NCBI RefSeq assembly: GCF_002368195.1
Contig: NZ_AP018178.1
Location: 8,320,645-8,384,644 of the forward strand
Direction: 5' to 3'
From: Calothrix sp. NIES-2100
GTDB lineage: Bacteria > Cyanobacteriota > Cyanobacteriia > Cyanobacteriales > Nostocaceae
Length of the DNA stretch: 64,000 nt
In this document: one piece after another, positions 44,069 through 53,026 of the stretch
How positions within the stretch are numbered: position 1 is the stretch's first letter
Layout of the letters: the number at the start of each line of letters is the position of its first letter
The notes under the pieces: model-generated
Told to the model about the DNA's origin: nothing
Database searches by the model: none
Seen by the model: the letters and a program-made list of their open reading frames with translations, nothing else
Program-made: the position numbers and the translations under genes

Positions 44069-46027
44069 CTAAGTCGGAGACTGATTGAACACCCACTTCA
44101 ACCATTGGCTAAAAGAACTGATGGCGTTCAACCTGTTGACTCCTGGCGCACGGGCGGTAGCGAGTCCATCAACGGCGACTAATGCGGCGTACTGCAAGCC
44201 TAAGAAACTATCAACTGCTGCATAGGGGCCACCAAGGGTAATGGCTCCAGCGGCATACATTTGACCTTTGGTGTTACGCATTTCTACTAGCTCAAAGTTG
44301 TTGGCGACCACCAAGCGTCCGAGGTGATTGAGGGGCAAATTGTAATGTTTCACTAGGTCATCTAATAGGGGATTAGTCTGGACTTTGGCATCTAAGCCAG
44401 TAGCATCAACAATAAAGTCAGCCTCTAGTTTCAGTTCTCCCAAGCCCTTTTCACGGATATGGGTAATAGTGCGTTTTTGGTTCCCTTGTTCCACACCAAG
44501 GACATCACCAAAGGTAATTTGATACCAGCCTTCACTTAAACCTTGGGCGGTTATTTGTTGCCAATCATGGCGATCGGCGGTGGTAGTACCACCCCAGTCT
44601 GCGAGTAGGCTTTTGCGTTCATCGGGTGTGGCTTTTTCTAGCATTACCCGCAGTTCACCACTCCAACAGGCTTTCGGCCAGTTAAAAGGCTGGAATTCAT
44701 AATGATTTTTCACTAACCGCGTAGCCTTTTGAAATGTGTTACCGTGGGGTTTAGGCGATCGCATCAAATGCAAAACTGAAATATTCCGGTTTTTCTTTCG
44801 CGCTTCATAAATTCGCTGCACAATCCGCGAAGCCACAATTCCCCGCCCTCGCAGTAAGACAATCCCACCTAATTGTTCTAGCTGCTGATAAACATGATCG
44901 TGTTCCTCATAGGCATTGACAACAGCCTTAAAGTCTTGATATTTTTCTCTATAAGCTTGTAAATCTGGCAAAAACTGAATTGCTGGATAGCCTGTTGCTA
45001 AGTGCAAATAACGTGTAATTAAAAAAGCATAATTTCTCGGGCCGCGAGAATAGGCTACGCAATATCTACCATCTTCAGTTTTGCGAATTGCCCTAACACT
45101 CCCATAGCGATAAATTTGTTGCCAGCCAATGCGTCGGGCTTCCCGATCGATAGAATCAAAGACATTACCCGCACGAGGAGTATAAGTTTCAATAAATGTG
45201 GGTTCAGCAAACACCTGCCATAAATATCTCAAGGCTGTGTTTAGCTGACCTTGCCTAAAATCATGCCAAGCTTCTCTTAAAGCATAGCTAGGCCAGCCCC
45301 AAATATTATCAGGGCAGGAGTCTGAATTAGACCGTAATCTTTCATGTAAAGGAATTTGCGAATTTAAACAGAGGCGCTTGTAACGCGCATAAGGTTCAGC
45401 GTCTAACCCCAAGGCGACAATTTTGTCAGCACGAACACCGCTAATGCGCAATAAATCCGTCCAGACAAAGCTACCCAATCCCGCCCCAACTGCGAGATAA
45501 TCACATTCATCTACAGGTAAGCCTGTAGCGTGCAGCGCTTGTACAACCACCTGTTGAGCCTGAAATGCTGGTGGAGGAAAATTGCTACCCAGTGGTGTCA
45601 CAACTGGTGCAGCAGGCAAACTCGGATCAGGGAGATTGGTATTCGGATTAAACTGAATAGTTGAAGGCGGACTAGTAATCGGTGCAGGTGCGTTGACACT
45701 GTAGGTTACCGTAATCATGTACGGGCCAATTTGTACCGTGTCACCGTTAGCGATAACGCTGCGTTTTTGTCGTTGGCCATTGACAAATACACCATTAACA
45801 CTACCTTGATCGGTGACTACCAGTTGATTTTGTTCCCAATCAATTAGAGCATGGTAGCGAGAAACTTGCTCACTATTGAGGAGCATCCGCGAAACACGTT
45901 CTCCCCTAACTTCGTTGGGTAAACGAGCAAATTCTCGACCAAAAGCGATAGGTACACTCAACCTTGGCTCTCGTCGTTCTCCTGTAGCTGGATCATCCCA
46001 ACTTAATAGAATTTGTAAGTTAGTCAT
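44069..46027 (-). CDS. FHA domain fused to a FAD/NAD-dependent oxidoreductase-like protein
   Basis: 652 residues. Residues about 25-105 form a forkhead-associated domain (IAFGREFARLP, SEQVSRYHALIDW, SVNGVFVNGQ), which binds phosphothreonine. A Pro-rich linker follows (115-160). Residues about 175-640 resemble flavin-dependent monooxygenases of the ornithine/lysine N-hydroxylase type: YLAVGAGLGSFVWTDLL (a G-x-G-x-x-G-like dinucleotide site), LHLATGYPAIQFLPDL, GRGIVASRIVQ (second nucleotide site) and FIVDATGLDAKVQ. It ends in GGPYAAVDSFLGLQYAALVAVDGL. The substrate is unknown. It lies after a second FHA gene on the same strand. Confidence 0.78.
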   Translation of the reverse strand: MTNLQILLSWDDPATGERREPRLSVPIAFGREFARLPNEVRGERVSRMLLNSEQVSRYHALIDWEQNQLVVTDQGSVNGVFVNGQRQKRSVIANGDTVQIGPYMITVTYSVNAPAPITSPPSTIQFNPNTNLPDPSLPAAPVVTPLGSNFPPPAFQAQQVVVQALHATGLPVDECDYLAVGAGLGSFVWTDLLRISGVRADKIVALGLDAEPYARYKRLCLNSQIPLHERLRSNSDSCPDNIWGWPSYALREAWHDFRQGQLNTALRYLWQVFAEPTFIETYTPRAGNVFDSIDREARRIGWQQIYRYGSVRAIRKTEDGRYCVAYSRGPRNYAFLITRYLHLATGYPAIQFLPDLQAYREKYQDFKAVVNAYEEHDHVYQQLEQLGGIVLLRGRGIVASRIVQRIYEARKKNRNISVLHLMRSPKPHGNTFQKATRLVKNHYEFQPFNWPKACWSGELRVMLEKATPDERKSLLADWGGTTTADRHDWQQITAQGLSEGWYQITFGDVLGVEQGNQKRTITHIREKGLGELKLEADFIVDATGLDAKVQTNPLLDDLVKHYNLPLNHLGRLVVANNFELVEMRNTKGQMYAAGAITLGGPYAAVDSFLGLQYAALVAVDGLATARAPGVNRLNAISSFSQWLKWVFNQSPT

Positions 46028-46177
46028 TTGTCAATAGTCAATGGTCAATGGGCATTGGGCATTGGGCATTGGGCATTGGGCATAAGTCATTTCTTATTTA
46101 TTTCCCTTGTCCCCCTTGTCCCCCTTGTCTTCCTTGTCCTCCTTGTCCCCCTCATCCCCCTCATCCCCCTCATCCCC
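46022..46177. repeat. STRR tracts (GGGCATT heptamers and CTTGTCCCC/CATCCCCCT nonamers)
   Basis: Four GGGCATT heptamers, then tandem CTTGTCCCC-like and CATCCCCCT-like units, fill the spacer between the two FHA genes. Confidence 0.8.
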
Positions 46178-46801
46178 TCAATGATTCGGGGCGACTAACA
46201 CACTAACGGCTGCGGCTAAGGATGTTCCACACCAAGGACAGCCCACTTGCTGATTCTCAAAGGGGGAGACTTTATGACATTTGGGACATTCTAAGCCGTA
46301 AACTCCAGGTGGTGGTGCAGGAGGTACGGGTGGATGCTGGTGATATCTGGGTTGTACTGGTGGCTGTTGGTTATTTGGCTGTTGGTTGATTAGGTTTTTG
46401 GTGGGCTGGGTAGTTCCGATTGGTGGTATTGGTGGGGCTGGAGGTGTCAAAATTGTTGGTGGAATACCGTTGATGGCTACAGAAATAACTTTGATTTCCA
46501 TTTGCCCCAATTGGATGATGCTACCTTCTCTTAAAGGCAGTTCACCTTGGGCTAGTTGTTGTCTATCTACTAAAGGGGGATTTGGCGATCGCAGGTTGCG
46601 GATGTAAAATCTTTGTTGCTGCGAGTTAAAAAAGATTTCTACGTGCAGACCGGATACGGTAGGGTTACTAACAACAATGTCGCACCGGAGTGGATCTCGA
46701 CCGATGCGGACAGTTCCAGGATTTTTGCTTGGTTGTTGTTCGTAAATGTTTTGAGTTCTCTCTTGACCTGCATCGTGCCACTGTAAAGTTAGTGCGTTCA
46801 T
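46178..46801 (-). CDS. FHA domain protein with C-terminal zinc ribbon
   Basis: 207 residues. The FHA domain (about 25-110) has VRIGRDPLRCDIVV, SNPTVSGLHVEIFF and FYIRNLRSPNPPLVD. A Pro/Gln-rich linker (115-170) leads to a zinc ribbon with two CxxC pairs (CPKCHKVSPF and CPWCGTSL) and a short hydrophobic tail. It probably reads Ser/Thr phosphorylation and recruits a partner. It is the first gene of a pair with the FHA-flavoprotein, so the two likely answer to the same kinase, which is not in the window. Confidence 0.85.
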   Translation of the reverse strand: MNALTLQWHDAGQERTQNIYEQQPSKNPGTVRIGRDPLRCDIVVSNPTVSGLHVEIFFNSQQQRFYIRNLRSPNPPLVDRQQLAQGELPLREGSIIQLGQMEIKVISVAINGIPPTILTPPAPPIPPIGTTQPTKNLINQQPNNQQPPVQPRYHQHPPVPPAPPPGVYGLECPKCHKVSPFENQQVGCPWCGTSLAAAVSVLVAPNH

Positions 46802-46930
46802 TTAGTTCTAACTTAGTAACTTTTATTTAGTTACTTCAAGTCCTCCTTGTGCGATTCCTAACACGATTAGCCAGTAGTAAGCAAGTATTTAGAAAAAACT
46901 TCAAATAAAACAATATATATCATCGTCGCT

Positions 46931-47596
46931 TTATCTGTCCGATGCTAATTTATCAGCAATGCGTGTGGTTTCTGGCAGTCTATATTTTGTGGTGCAACGC
47001 AATACGTAGTCAATTGCTGTGGGTAAACTAATTCGATGACCGCTGGAGATATACAAAGGCTTGACTCCTGTGCGTGTGCGTAAAACTGCCCCTATCGTTT
47101 CGCCCTGATGTATTAGGGGTTGCCAGCTACCTTTTGTTTCTGGTACTTCTTCATATTTGCCAATAAATAAAGATTTTGCTACACCGATTGTCGGTATATC
47201 TATCAGCAATCCTAAATGGCTAGCTATACCCATTCGGCGGGGATGGGCAATTCCCTGACCGTCGCATAAAATTAGGTCTGGCATGATTTTGACTTTTTCT
47301 AGGGCATCCAAGACAGCAGGTATTTCGCGAAACGAGAGAAACCCTGGAATATAAGGAAACGTAGTCGGACGGTAGGCTAATGTTGTCTCTACTACTTGCA
47401 AGCCTGGGAAACTCAGCACGGCAACTGCGGCACGGCTAATTGTCCCATCGGCTTCAAAGCCCATATCCACACCTGCAACGTATTGCACAGTTTCTGGCAA
47501 TTTATCTTCTGTAATTATCTGATGGCGCAATCCTTCCTGAATTGCGATCGCATCTTCTACGTTTTGAGGCCAGGCATGTTGTTGATAAATCTTCAT
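46931..47596 (-). CDS. nfi: Endonuclease V (deoxyinosine 3' endonuclease)
   Basis: About 221 residues from ATG 47596 (MKIYQQHAWP), the usual length. Family motifs are intact: YVAGVDMGF (catalytic Asp), YIPGFLSFRE (wedge and acidic residue), LILCDGQGIAHPRRMGIASH (second acidic residue) and SSGHRISLPTA. The enzyme nicks DNA one base 3' of deoxyinosine, starting repair of deaminated adenine. The longer ATG at 47617 adds only seven residues without family match. Confidence 0.95.
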   Translation of the reverse strand: MKIYQQHAWPQNVEDAIAIQEGLRHQIITEDKLPETVQYVAGVDMGFEADGTISRAAVAVLSFPGLQVVETTLAYRPTTFPYIPGFLSFREIPAVLDALEKVKIMPDLILCDGQGIAHPRRMGIASHLGLLIDIPTIGVAKSLFIGKYEEVPETKGSWQPLIHQGETIGAVLRTRTGVKPLYISSGHRISLPTAIDYVLRCTTKYRLPETTRIADKLASDR

Positions 47597-48044
47597 AATC
47601 AATGTTTTTCTTAACAAAGTTTAAAGGACTTATTGCCGAAATCTCTCTTAGCAATAGTGTATCTACTGTTGTGATTAATTAAAAAAATTTTGTATCCTTT
47701 AGCTAAAGTTAAACTGTTATTATTTCTCTGGTTCACTTTAGTAATCAGAAATATATTTATTAGTGTATCTTTGGCAATAACCACCGGGAGCATCCCACTT
47801 TTTTGTAATTACTGTCATTGCGAGCGTTCGCGTTAGCGTCTCGAAGAGAAGCGAAGCAATCGCAATAGACGCGCTCTAAGTTAGAGATTCTGGGATTGCT
47901 TCGTCGTTCCTCCTCTCTACGAGACGCTTCGCGAACGCAATGACAGATTAACTTTTCTCTTGCTGCAAAATAAAAATTGGGATGCACCCATAACCACCTG
48001 ACTCAGGTTGGTAATTAATTATAAATTACTATTAAAAAATAACC
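47597..48044. other. 448-bp divergent spacer with a MITE-like element
   Basis: Between endonuclease V and the prohibitin-like gene. Contains the palindromic element at 47813-47945 and, just before the + strand gene, GTAATT-N7-AATTAC (48011-48029), which may be part of its promoter. Confidence 0.5.
47813..47945. mobile_element. MITE-like palindromic element
   Basis: 133 bp with TGTCATTGCG and CGCAATGACA ends and inner blocks TTCGCG/CGCGAA and GAAGCAATC/GATTGCTTC in inverted order. The same family as 21316 and 21748; non-coding. Confidence 0.65.
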
Positions 48045-48884
48045 ATGCGTAATCACATCCCAAATACAGCCAATACTTTTCAGTTAAGTTTTTATATCGC
48101 CGGGGGCATCTTTTTATTAATGTTGGCATTTATTTTTCGTCCTTTTACGATTGTAAATGCTGGGGAACGGGGCGTTATCATGAAGTTTGGCAAAGTTCAA
48201 GATCAGATTTTAGATGAAGGTCTGCATCCCATGATGCCAATTGTTACGTCAATCAAAAAGCTGAGTGTGCGGGTGCAGCAAAATACTTTTCAATCAGATG
48301 CTGCTTCTAAAGACCTACAAAAAATCACTACCGAACTTGCTATTAACTGGCACGTTGATCCGACAAGAGTTAATAAGGTTTTTCAACAAGTCGGAGATCA
48401 GCAACAAATTATTATTGGCATTATCACACCTGCTGTATCTGAAGTTTTGAAAGCAGCAACAGCCAAAAAAACAGCAGAAGAAATCATTACTAAAAGAACC
48501 GAACTTAAAGAAGAAATGGATAACCATCTGAAAACCCGTCTATTGGCTTATGGTGTGATAGTCGATGATGTGTCTCTAGTGAATTTTTCGTTTTCGCCAG
48601 AGTTTAGCAAAGCTATTGAATCAAAACAAATAGCGGAACAAGAGGCTAAACAGGCTGAATTTATTGCTAAAAAGGCAACTCAAGAAGCTCAAGCAGATAT
48701 CAACCGCGCCAAAGGTCAAGCAGAAGCGCAAAGATTGCAGCGACAAACTTTAACAGCAGAATTGTTGCAGAAACAAGCAATTGAAAAATGGGATGGACGT
48801 TTTCCTATGGTTATGGGTGGTAATGGTGCAGTGCCATTAATTAATATTAATCCTAATAATCTCACCGCCCCACAAAATAGATAG
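48045..48884 (+). CDS. Prohibitin-like SPFH (band 7) membrane protein
   Basis: 279 residues. One N-terminal transmembrane helix (FYIAGGIFLLMLAFIF, about 17-33), then the band 7 domain opening with TIVNAGERGVIMKFGKVQD and HPMMPIV, and a long Ala/Glu/Gln-rich coiled coil (KQIAEQEAKQAEFIAKKATQ). The C-terminus ends with FPMVMGGNGAVPLININ, as in prohibitins and HflK-like proteins. These form large membrane rings that organise membrane domains and associate with FtsH proteases. It is alone on the + strand between - strand neighbours. Confidence 0.9.
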   Translation: MRNHIPNTANTFQLSFYIAGGIFLLMLAFIFRPFTIVNAGERGVIMKFGKVQDQILDEGLHPMMPIVTSIKKLSVRVQQNTFQSDAASKDLQKITTELAINWHVDPTRVNKVFQQVGDQQQIIIGIITPAVSEVLKAATAKKTAEEIITKRTELKEEMDNHLKTRLLAYGVIVDDVSLVNFSFSPEFSKAIESKQIAEQEAKQAEFIAKKATQEAQADINRAKGQAEAQRLQRQTLTAELLQKQAIEKWDGRFPMVMGGNGAVPLININPNNLTAPQNR

Positions 48885-48992
48885 TTTTGCTTGTATTTGC
48901 TAGATAAAAATAGTGGATGTTGTAGAGGATGTAGTGAACAATTGCTATTGATAGCATCCATTACATCCATGACACCATCCATTAACATGTTG

Positions 48993-50060
48993 TCATTGTA
49001 TCGCCGCATAATTGGGCAGCAAAGAATCTAACACATTCTCAATACTACCGTCAGATAAATCTGGAATCGATATAAATCTGTGAGCTTTACTAAAATAACT
49101 CTTGGTTGAGTGGTTATAGATAGGGTCGTAATAGGAATGCAATATATCTTGCACTAATGATTCCCAATTTTGGGCATCAATCAATTGATACCACTGACTT
49201 AATTTCTCCCAACCACAGCGAGTTTTGAGTTTTTCTAGCTGGCGTTTTAAAACATTGGGATGACTTACTAGGTGTGGATATTCCTGTAAAAGAAACTTGA
49301 CTCTAGCTGCTATCGGTAGTTGAATTTCTACACAACTAGCTTGCCTCATTTTCTGCCATAAAGACTGAGGTAAATAGACTTGCCCAATTTTGATACTTTC
49401 CGATTCGATCCACACTGGCTGATGAGAATTAAACTTTTGCAGATGTTGTAAAAGGAGAGATTCAAAGTATTTTTGTGAGGGTTGGGATGAAAGTTTACCT
49501 GGCCATTCTCCACCCAAAAGAGAACCACGATGATTAGCTAAACTTTCCAAGTCTAAAACTTGTGCGCCACGTTGACGCATCTTATCTAAGATATGAGTTT
49601 TACCAGTACCCGTTAAACCGCATAACATCCGATAAGTAAATCTTTCTGGTAAATGTTCTAGTTGCTGGCGTACATAATTACGATAAGTCTTGTATCCGCC
49701 ATCAAGTACAGTAACTTCCCATCCAATTTGTGTCAGCACAGAAGCCATGCTACTTGAACGCTGTCCACCCCTTCCACAATAAACTAAAGGATGGTATTCC
49801 GGATCTTTCGCAGCAAAGTGTTGACTCAGATGTTGGTAAATATTTCTCGTTACTAATGCAGCACCAATTTTGCGCGCCGTGAAAGAGCAAACTTGTTGAT
49901 AAATTGTGCCCACTTCCTCGCGTTCAGCATCATTCAAGACTGGTAGATTAATTGCACCAGGGATGTGATCTTCTAGAAATTCACGATGGCATCGCACATC
50001 AATTATTTCGCTGTAACTTTCAGCCCAAGGCTGCTGAGTATATGTAACTGAATGTAACAT
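48993..50060 (-). CDS. mnmH: tRNA 2-selenouridine synthase
   Basis: 355 residues, the usual two-domain layout. The N-terminal rhodanese domain (about 15-130) includes IDVRCHREFLEDHIPGAINLP and the active-site loop VYCGRGGQRSSSMA with Cys. The C-terminal P-loop domain has CGLTGTGKTHILDKM and LDLESLANHRGSLLG. The enzyme replaces sulfur by selenium at U34 of certain tRNAs, via geranylation of 2-thiouridine, using selenophosphate. No selenophosphate synthase gene lies alongside. Confidence 0.92.
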   Translation of the reverse strand: MLHSVTYTQQPWAESYSEIIDVRCHREFLEDHIPGAINLPVLNDAEREEVGTIYQQVCSFTARKIGAALVTRNIYQHLSQHFAAKDPEYHPLVYCGRGGQRSSSMASVLTQIGWEVTVLDGGYKTYRNYVRQQLEHLPERFTYRMLCGLTGTGKTHILDKMRQRGAQVLDLESLANHRGSLLGGEWPGKLSSQPSQKYFESLLLQHLQKFNSHQPVWIESESIKIGQVYLPQSLWQKMRQASCVEIQLPIAARVKFLLQEYPHLVSHPNVLKRQLEKLKTRCGWEKLSQWYQLIDAQNWESLVQDILHSYYDPIYNHSTKSYFSKAHRFISIPDLSDGSIENVLDSLLPNYAAIQ

Positions 50061-50382
50061 AAACTTTAATTTCTCACTTTCTCAATTTTGGCACTCCTAT
50101 AAGTTTAATGGGGTGTTTTTATATTTTGGTTAATTTAAATCAATCTATGTAAACAAAAAGACTATCAAAATGTTTCTTTTAACTGCTGGCGGGGAATTAT
50201 GAGAATAGATGAAAGTCAACTAGCGATCGCCCATTGAAGTTTAGCAGATGCAGTCAATCAGGTTGAGTAACAACTAAAGTCATTGTATCGGTAGTGAGCG
50301 ATCGCAGTATTAGGGGTTAGACCAATTTTTTCAACCCTGAAAAAGTGATGAGTCAACCGTCAAGAGTCAGTAGGGGTAGTGA
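50061..50382. other. 322-bp intergenic region
   Basis: The spacer between the osmoprotectant operon end and mnmH, both on the - strand. Two HIP1-type GCGATCGC sites are present; no hairpin with U-run or gene was recognised. Confidence 0.45.
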
Positions 50383-51282
50383 CTATAAGCCTTTTAATTT
50401 ACGAAAATCCTGTACAACTTCTTTAATATCACCTAATTCACCCTCAACTAAATAGTTTAATTGGCGCATTTCATCGGCGGTAATTTTTCCAGCCAGTTGG
50501 GCGATCGCTTTTTTTAATTGCGGGTATTTTGCTAATGTTGCTTGTCTGACAATGGGCGTAGCTTCATAAGGTGGAAAATATTGTTTATCATCTTTTAGCA
50601 CAACTAAACCCAACCGAGCAATCTGCCCATCAGTGGAGTTACCCGCTACCATATCTACCTGTTTTTGAATTAACGCCCGATAAATTAAACCCAAATCCAT
50701 GATTTGCGGTGATTTAGCAAAATGTAAGTCGTAGGTTTTCGCTAACCCCGGAAAGCCATCTTCCCGTTCTAAAAATTCATAGCCAAAGCCGCCACGCCAT
50801 TGGGGTGTATATTCAGTAGCTTGGGAGAGAGTTTGCAGATTGTAGCGTTTAGCATCTTCACCCCGAATAATGATGGCAAAAGTATTTTCAAAACCCAAGC
50901 TAGGCATAACTTCCAAGTTAAAATTTTGGGCGTATGCTTGTTTTAATTTTTCATAAACTATTTTTGGATCGTTAACTACCTTCTGCTTTAATATTCCTGT
51001 AAAAGCTGTACCTGTATATTCAATATAAGCATCTATTTTGCCAGCAGTAATTGCACTATGGCAGACGAAAGAACCACCCAAGCGCGGGCGACGCGACACT
51101 TTTAAATTAGTGGTAGCTTCGATTTGTTGTGCTAAAAGTTCGCCTAAAATATCTTGTTCAGTAAAATCTTTAGAAGCAACAATAATATCACCACCGCTAT
51201 TAGTATTTGGATTCGGGCTACAACTAGCGATCGCCATTACCAAAGCAAATGTTAATATGCAAAAAAACACAAACTTTTTCAT
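50383..51282 (-). CDS. Glycine betaine/choline-type ABC transporter substrate-binding lipoprotein
   Basis: 299 residues. A lipoprotein signal ends in the lipobox IASC (Cys near residue 21). The mature part matches the OpuAC/OsmoX fold: IIVASKDFTEQDILGELLAQ, RRPRLGGSFVCHSAITAGKIDAYIEYTGT, then MDLGLIYRALIQKQVDMVAGNSTDG and LAGKITADEMRQLNY. Such proteins bind quaternary ammonium osmoprotectants in the periplasm, through aromatic residues. It is third in the operon ATPase-permease-binding protein, 26 bp after the permease stop. Confidence 0.92.
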   Translation of the reverse strand: MKKFVFFCILTFALVMAIASCSPNPNTNSGGDIIVASKDFTEQDILGELLAQQIEATTNLKVSRRPRLGGSFVCHSAITAGKIDAYIEYTGTAFTGILKQKVVNDPKIVYEKLKQAYAQNFNLEVMPSLGFENTFAIIIRGEDAKRYNLQTLSQATEYTPQWRGGFGYEFLEREDGFPGLAKTYDLHFAKSPQIMDLGLIYRALIQKQVDMVAGNSTDGQIARLGLVVLKDDKQYFPPYEATPIVRQATLAKYPQLKKAIAQLAGKITADEMRQLNYLVEGELGDIKEVVQDFRKLKGL

Positions 51283-51308
51283 ATAAATTTCTGGCTCTTA
51301 CAGCCTAT

Positions 51309-51956
51309 TCAATTGTTTTTTTGAACGCTGCCTTTCTTTAATTTGACTTCAATCCAACCAATTACTAAATCAGCGATTAATGCAATAGCTGCCGCAGGAA
51401 CTGCCCCTGCTAAAATTAACTGATTATTTACTACTGCAATGCCACGAAAAATAAATACTCCTAAACCACCAGCACCAATCGCAGCAGCAATAGTTGCAAT
51501 CCCAATGGCAATTACAGTTGCTACTCGCACCCCAGCCAAAATTACTCCCATCGCCAAAGGAATTTCTACTTGGAATAACAATTGTCTATCTGTCATCCCC
51601 ATACCTCGCCCAGCTTCCCGAATCGCTGGATCGACAGTAGTAATACCAGTATAAGTATTACGAATTATCGGTAATAAAGAATATAAAGTTAATGCCACAA
51701 TTGCTGGTACTATACCAATACCACCAATGATGGGGACAGGAATTAGTAATCCAAATAATGCCAAACTGGGAATAGTTTGCAGAATATTAGCAATGCCTAA
51801 AATTGGTTGGCGGAGTTGGGTTTGGCGTGTAATTAAAATTCCTAAAGGAATGCCGATTAAAATAGCAATTCCAATTGCAATGCCTACCATAAATAAATGT
51901 TCCAGCGTATGCTGAAAAATTTCTGGGGCATACTTGATGAGAAAAAAGTCTTTCAT
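51309..51956 (-). CDS. Osmoprotectant ABC transporter permease
   Basis: About 215 residues with five to six hydrophobic helices and the binding-protein-dependent permease signature (PIIRNTYTGITTVDPAIREAG, the EAA-like loop that docks the ATPase). It matches the OpuCB/ProW-type permease. The start at 51956 is preferred: its ATG overlaps the ATPase TGA as ATGA, a classic coupled start; a longer ATG at 51983 is possible. It forms the membrane channel with the adjacent ATPase and lipoprotein. Confidence 0.92.
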   Translation of the reverse strand: MKDFFLIKYAPEIFQHTLEHLFMVGIAIGIAILIGIPLGILITRQTQLRQPILGIANILQTIPSLALFGLLIPVPIIGGIGIVPAIVALTLYSLLPIIRNTYTGITTVDPAIREAGRGMGMTDRQLLFQVEIPLAMGVILAGVRVATVIAIGIATIAAAIGAGGLGVFIFRGIAVVNNQLILAGAVPAAAIALIADLVIGWIEVKLKKGSVQKNN

Positions 51957-52729
51957 AAATTGTCTTGCAGAGAACGCAGACATTGAAGAAAAGCTAGGCT
52001 CTCTGGATGGAGCGATCGCATAAATTCATCCTTTGTTCCTAATACTACCAATTCTCCCCCATACATTAAACCAATTCTTGATGCCAAAACAAAGGCTTCT
52101 TGAATATCGTGGGTGACAAAGACAACAGTTTTGCCTAATTCCTGTTGTAACCGGCGAAACTCTTGTTGAATTTCTAAGCGTGTAATTGGATCGAGTGCGC
52201 CAAAGGGTTCATCCATCAATAATACAGGCGGATCGGCTGCTAAGGCCCTAGCGACGCCAACACGTTGTCTTTGTCCTCCCGATAGTTCATTGGGATAACG
52301 CCCAGCAAATTGTTCGGGTTCTAAACCTACCAAACGTAACAATTCATACACTCGCATTTTAATTTGTTTTGGTTTCCAGCCTTCTAAGGCGGGGACTAAG
52401 CCAACATTGCGTTCCACTGTGAAGTGGGGAAATAAACCAATTTCTTGAATTACATAACCAATTTTACGCCGCAGCTTAATTTCATCCCATTGAGTTGTGG
52501 GAACGCCATCAAATAACACTTCCCCTTCGGTAGGTGTCAAGAGGCGATTAATTAATTTCATCGTCGTAGTTTTACCACTACCACTGCGTCCCAGTAATAC
52601 CAGTGCTTCTCCTTGGAAAATCGAGAAATTGAGATGAGACACCAAAGGACGGTGGTTACGGCTAAAGGTGACATCACGGAATTCTACAGCGATTTGGTGA
52701 TTTTGGGGCATGGTTGACTTTGTTGACAA
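51953..52729 (-). CDS. Osmoprotectant ABC transporter ATP-binding protein
   Basis: 258 residues: Walker A LLGRSGSGKTTTMK, Q-loop VIQEIGLFPH, signature LSGGQRQRVGVARALA, Walker B VLLMDEPFGALD and H-loop VFVTHDIQEAF. It lacks the C-terminal CBS pair found in OpuCA/ProV of many bacteria, so this is the short form. It energises uptake of quaternary amines with the permease and lipoprotein encoded directly downstream. A long leader (about 130 nt) with a possible NtcA-type promoter precedes it. Confidence 0.92.
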   Translation of the reverse strand: MSTKSTMPQNHQIAVEFRDVTFSRNHRPLVSHLNFSIFQGEALVLLGRSGSGKTTTMKLINRLLTPTEGEVLFDGVPTTQWDEIKLRRKIGYVIQEIGLFPHFTVERNVGLVPALEGWKPKQIKMRVYELLRLVGLEPEQFAGRYPNELSGGQRQRVGVARALAADPPVLLMDEPFGALDPITRLEIQQEFRRLQQELGKTVVFVTHDIQEAFVLASRIGLMYGGELVVLGTKDEFMRSLHPESLAFLQCLRSLQDNL

Positions 52730-52850
52730 GAATAAACAGCGATCGCACTTTTAGCTGGTTCTTTGGGTTATTATGCGATCGCTTTCAGAAATTTTAGTAG
52801 TTTTCCGAAATCGCCCAGCACGCCTTTGTAATCATTACTAGACAAGCAAA

Positions 52851-52886
52851 CTATAACTTACTCTATAACTAACTCTATAACTAAAG
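52851..52886. repeat. Three 12-bp tandem repeats CTATAACTNANT
   Basis: CTATAACTTACT, CTATAACTAACT and CTATAACTAAAG in direct succession, between the osmoprotectant operon and its putative NtcA box. The candidate -10 hexamer falls inside. Confidence 0.6.
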
Positions 52887-52900
52887 GTACGGGGACATAC
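52860..52900 (-). promoter_or_regulatory. Candidate NtcA-activated promoter for the osmoprotectant operon
   Basis: GTA-N8-TAC at 52887-52900, the NtcA consensus, is followed on the - strand after 21 bp by TAGAGT (52865-52860), which fits the TAN3T -10 box at the known 20-24 bp spacing. The downstream gene is the importer ATPase at 52729. Known: NtcA is the nitrogen-control activator of cyanobacteria. Inferred: that this operon is NtcA-controlled. Confidence 0.45.
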
Positions 52901-52908
52901 CCCAACTC

Positions 52909-52936
52909 AAACCCAGTCACAACAACTGGGTTTTTG
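52909..52936 (+). terminator. Terminator-like hairpin AAACCCAGT-N7-ACTGGGTTT
   Basis: A 9-bp perfect stem followed on the + strand by TT. No + strand gene lies upstream, so its role is unclear; it could be part of the osmoprotectant upstream region. Confidence 0.4.
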
Positions 52937-52967
52937 AATTTGAGTGCGCCAGAGGTGTATTGTCAAC

Positions 52968-52999
52968 AAAAAAGCCCAGGTAAATCATCTACCTGAGGC
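52968..52999 (-). terminator. Rho-independent terminator of the peptide/Cys-rich operon
   Basis: On the - strand, GCCTCAGGTA-N7-TACCTGGGC is followed by TTTTTT. It lies 28 bp past the stop of the Cys-rich gene and closes the two-gene unit. Confidence 0.75.
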
Positions 53000-53026
53000 C
53001 GTGATTAATTTAGTGAGTGTGAAACT

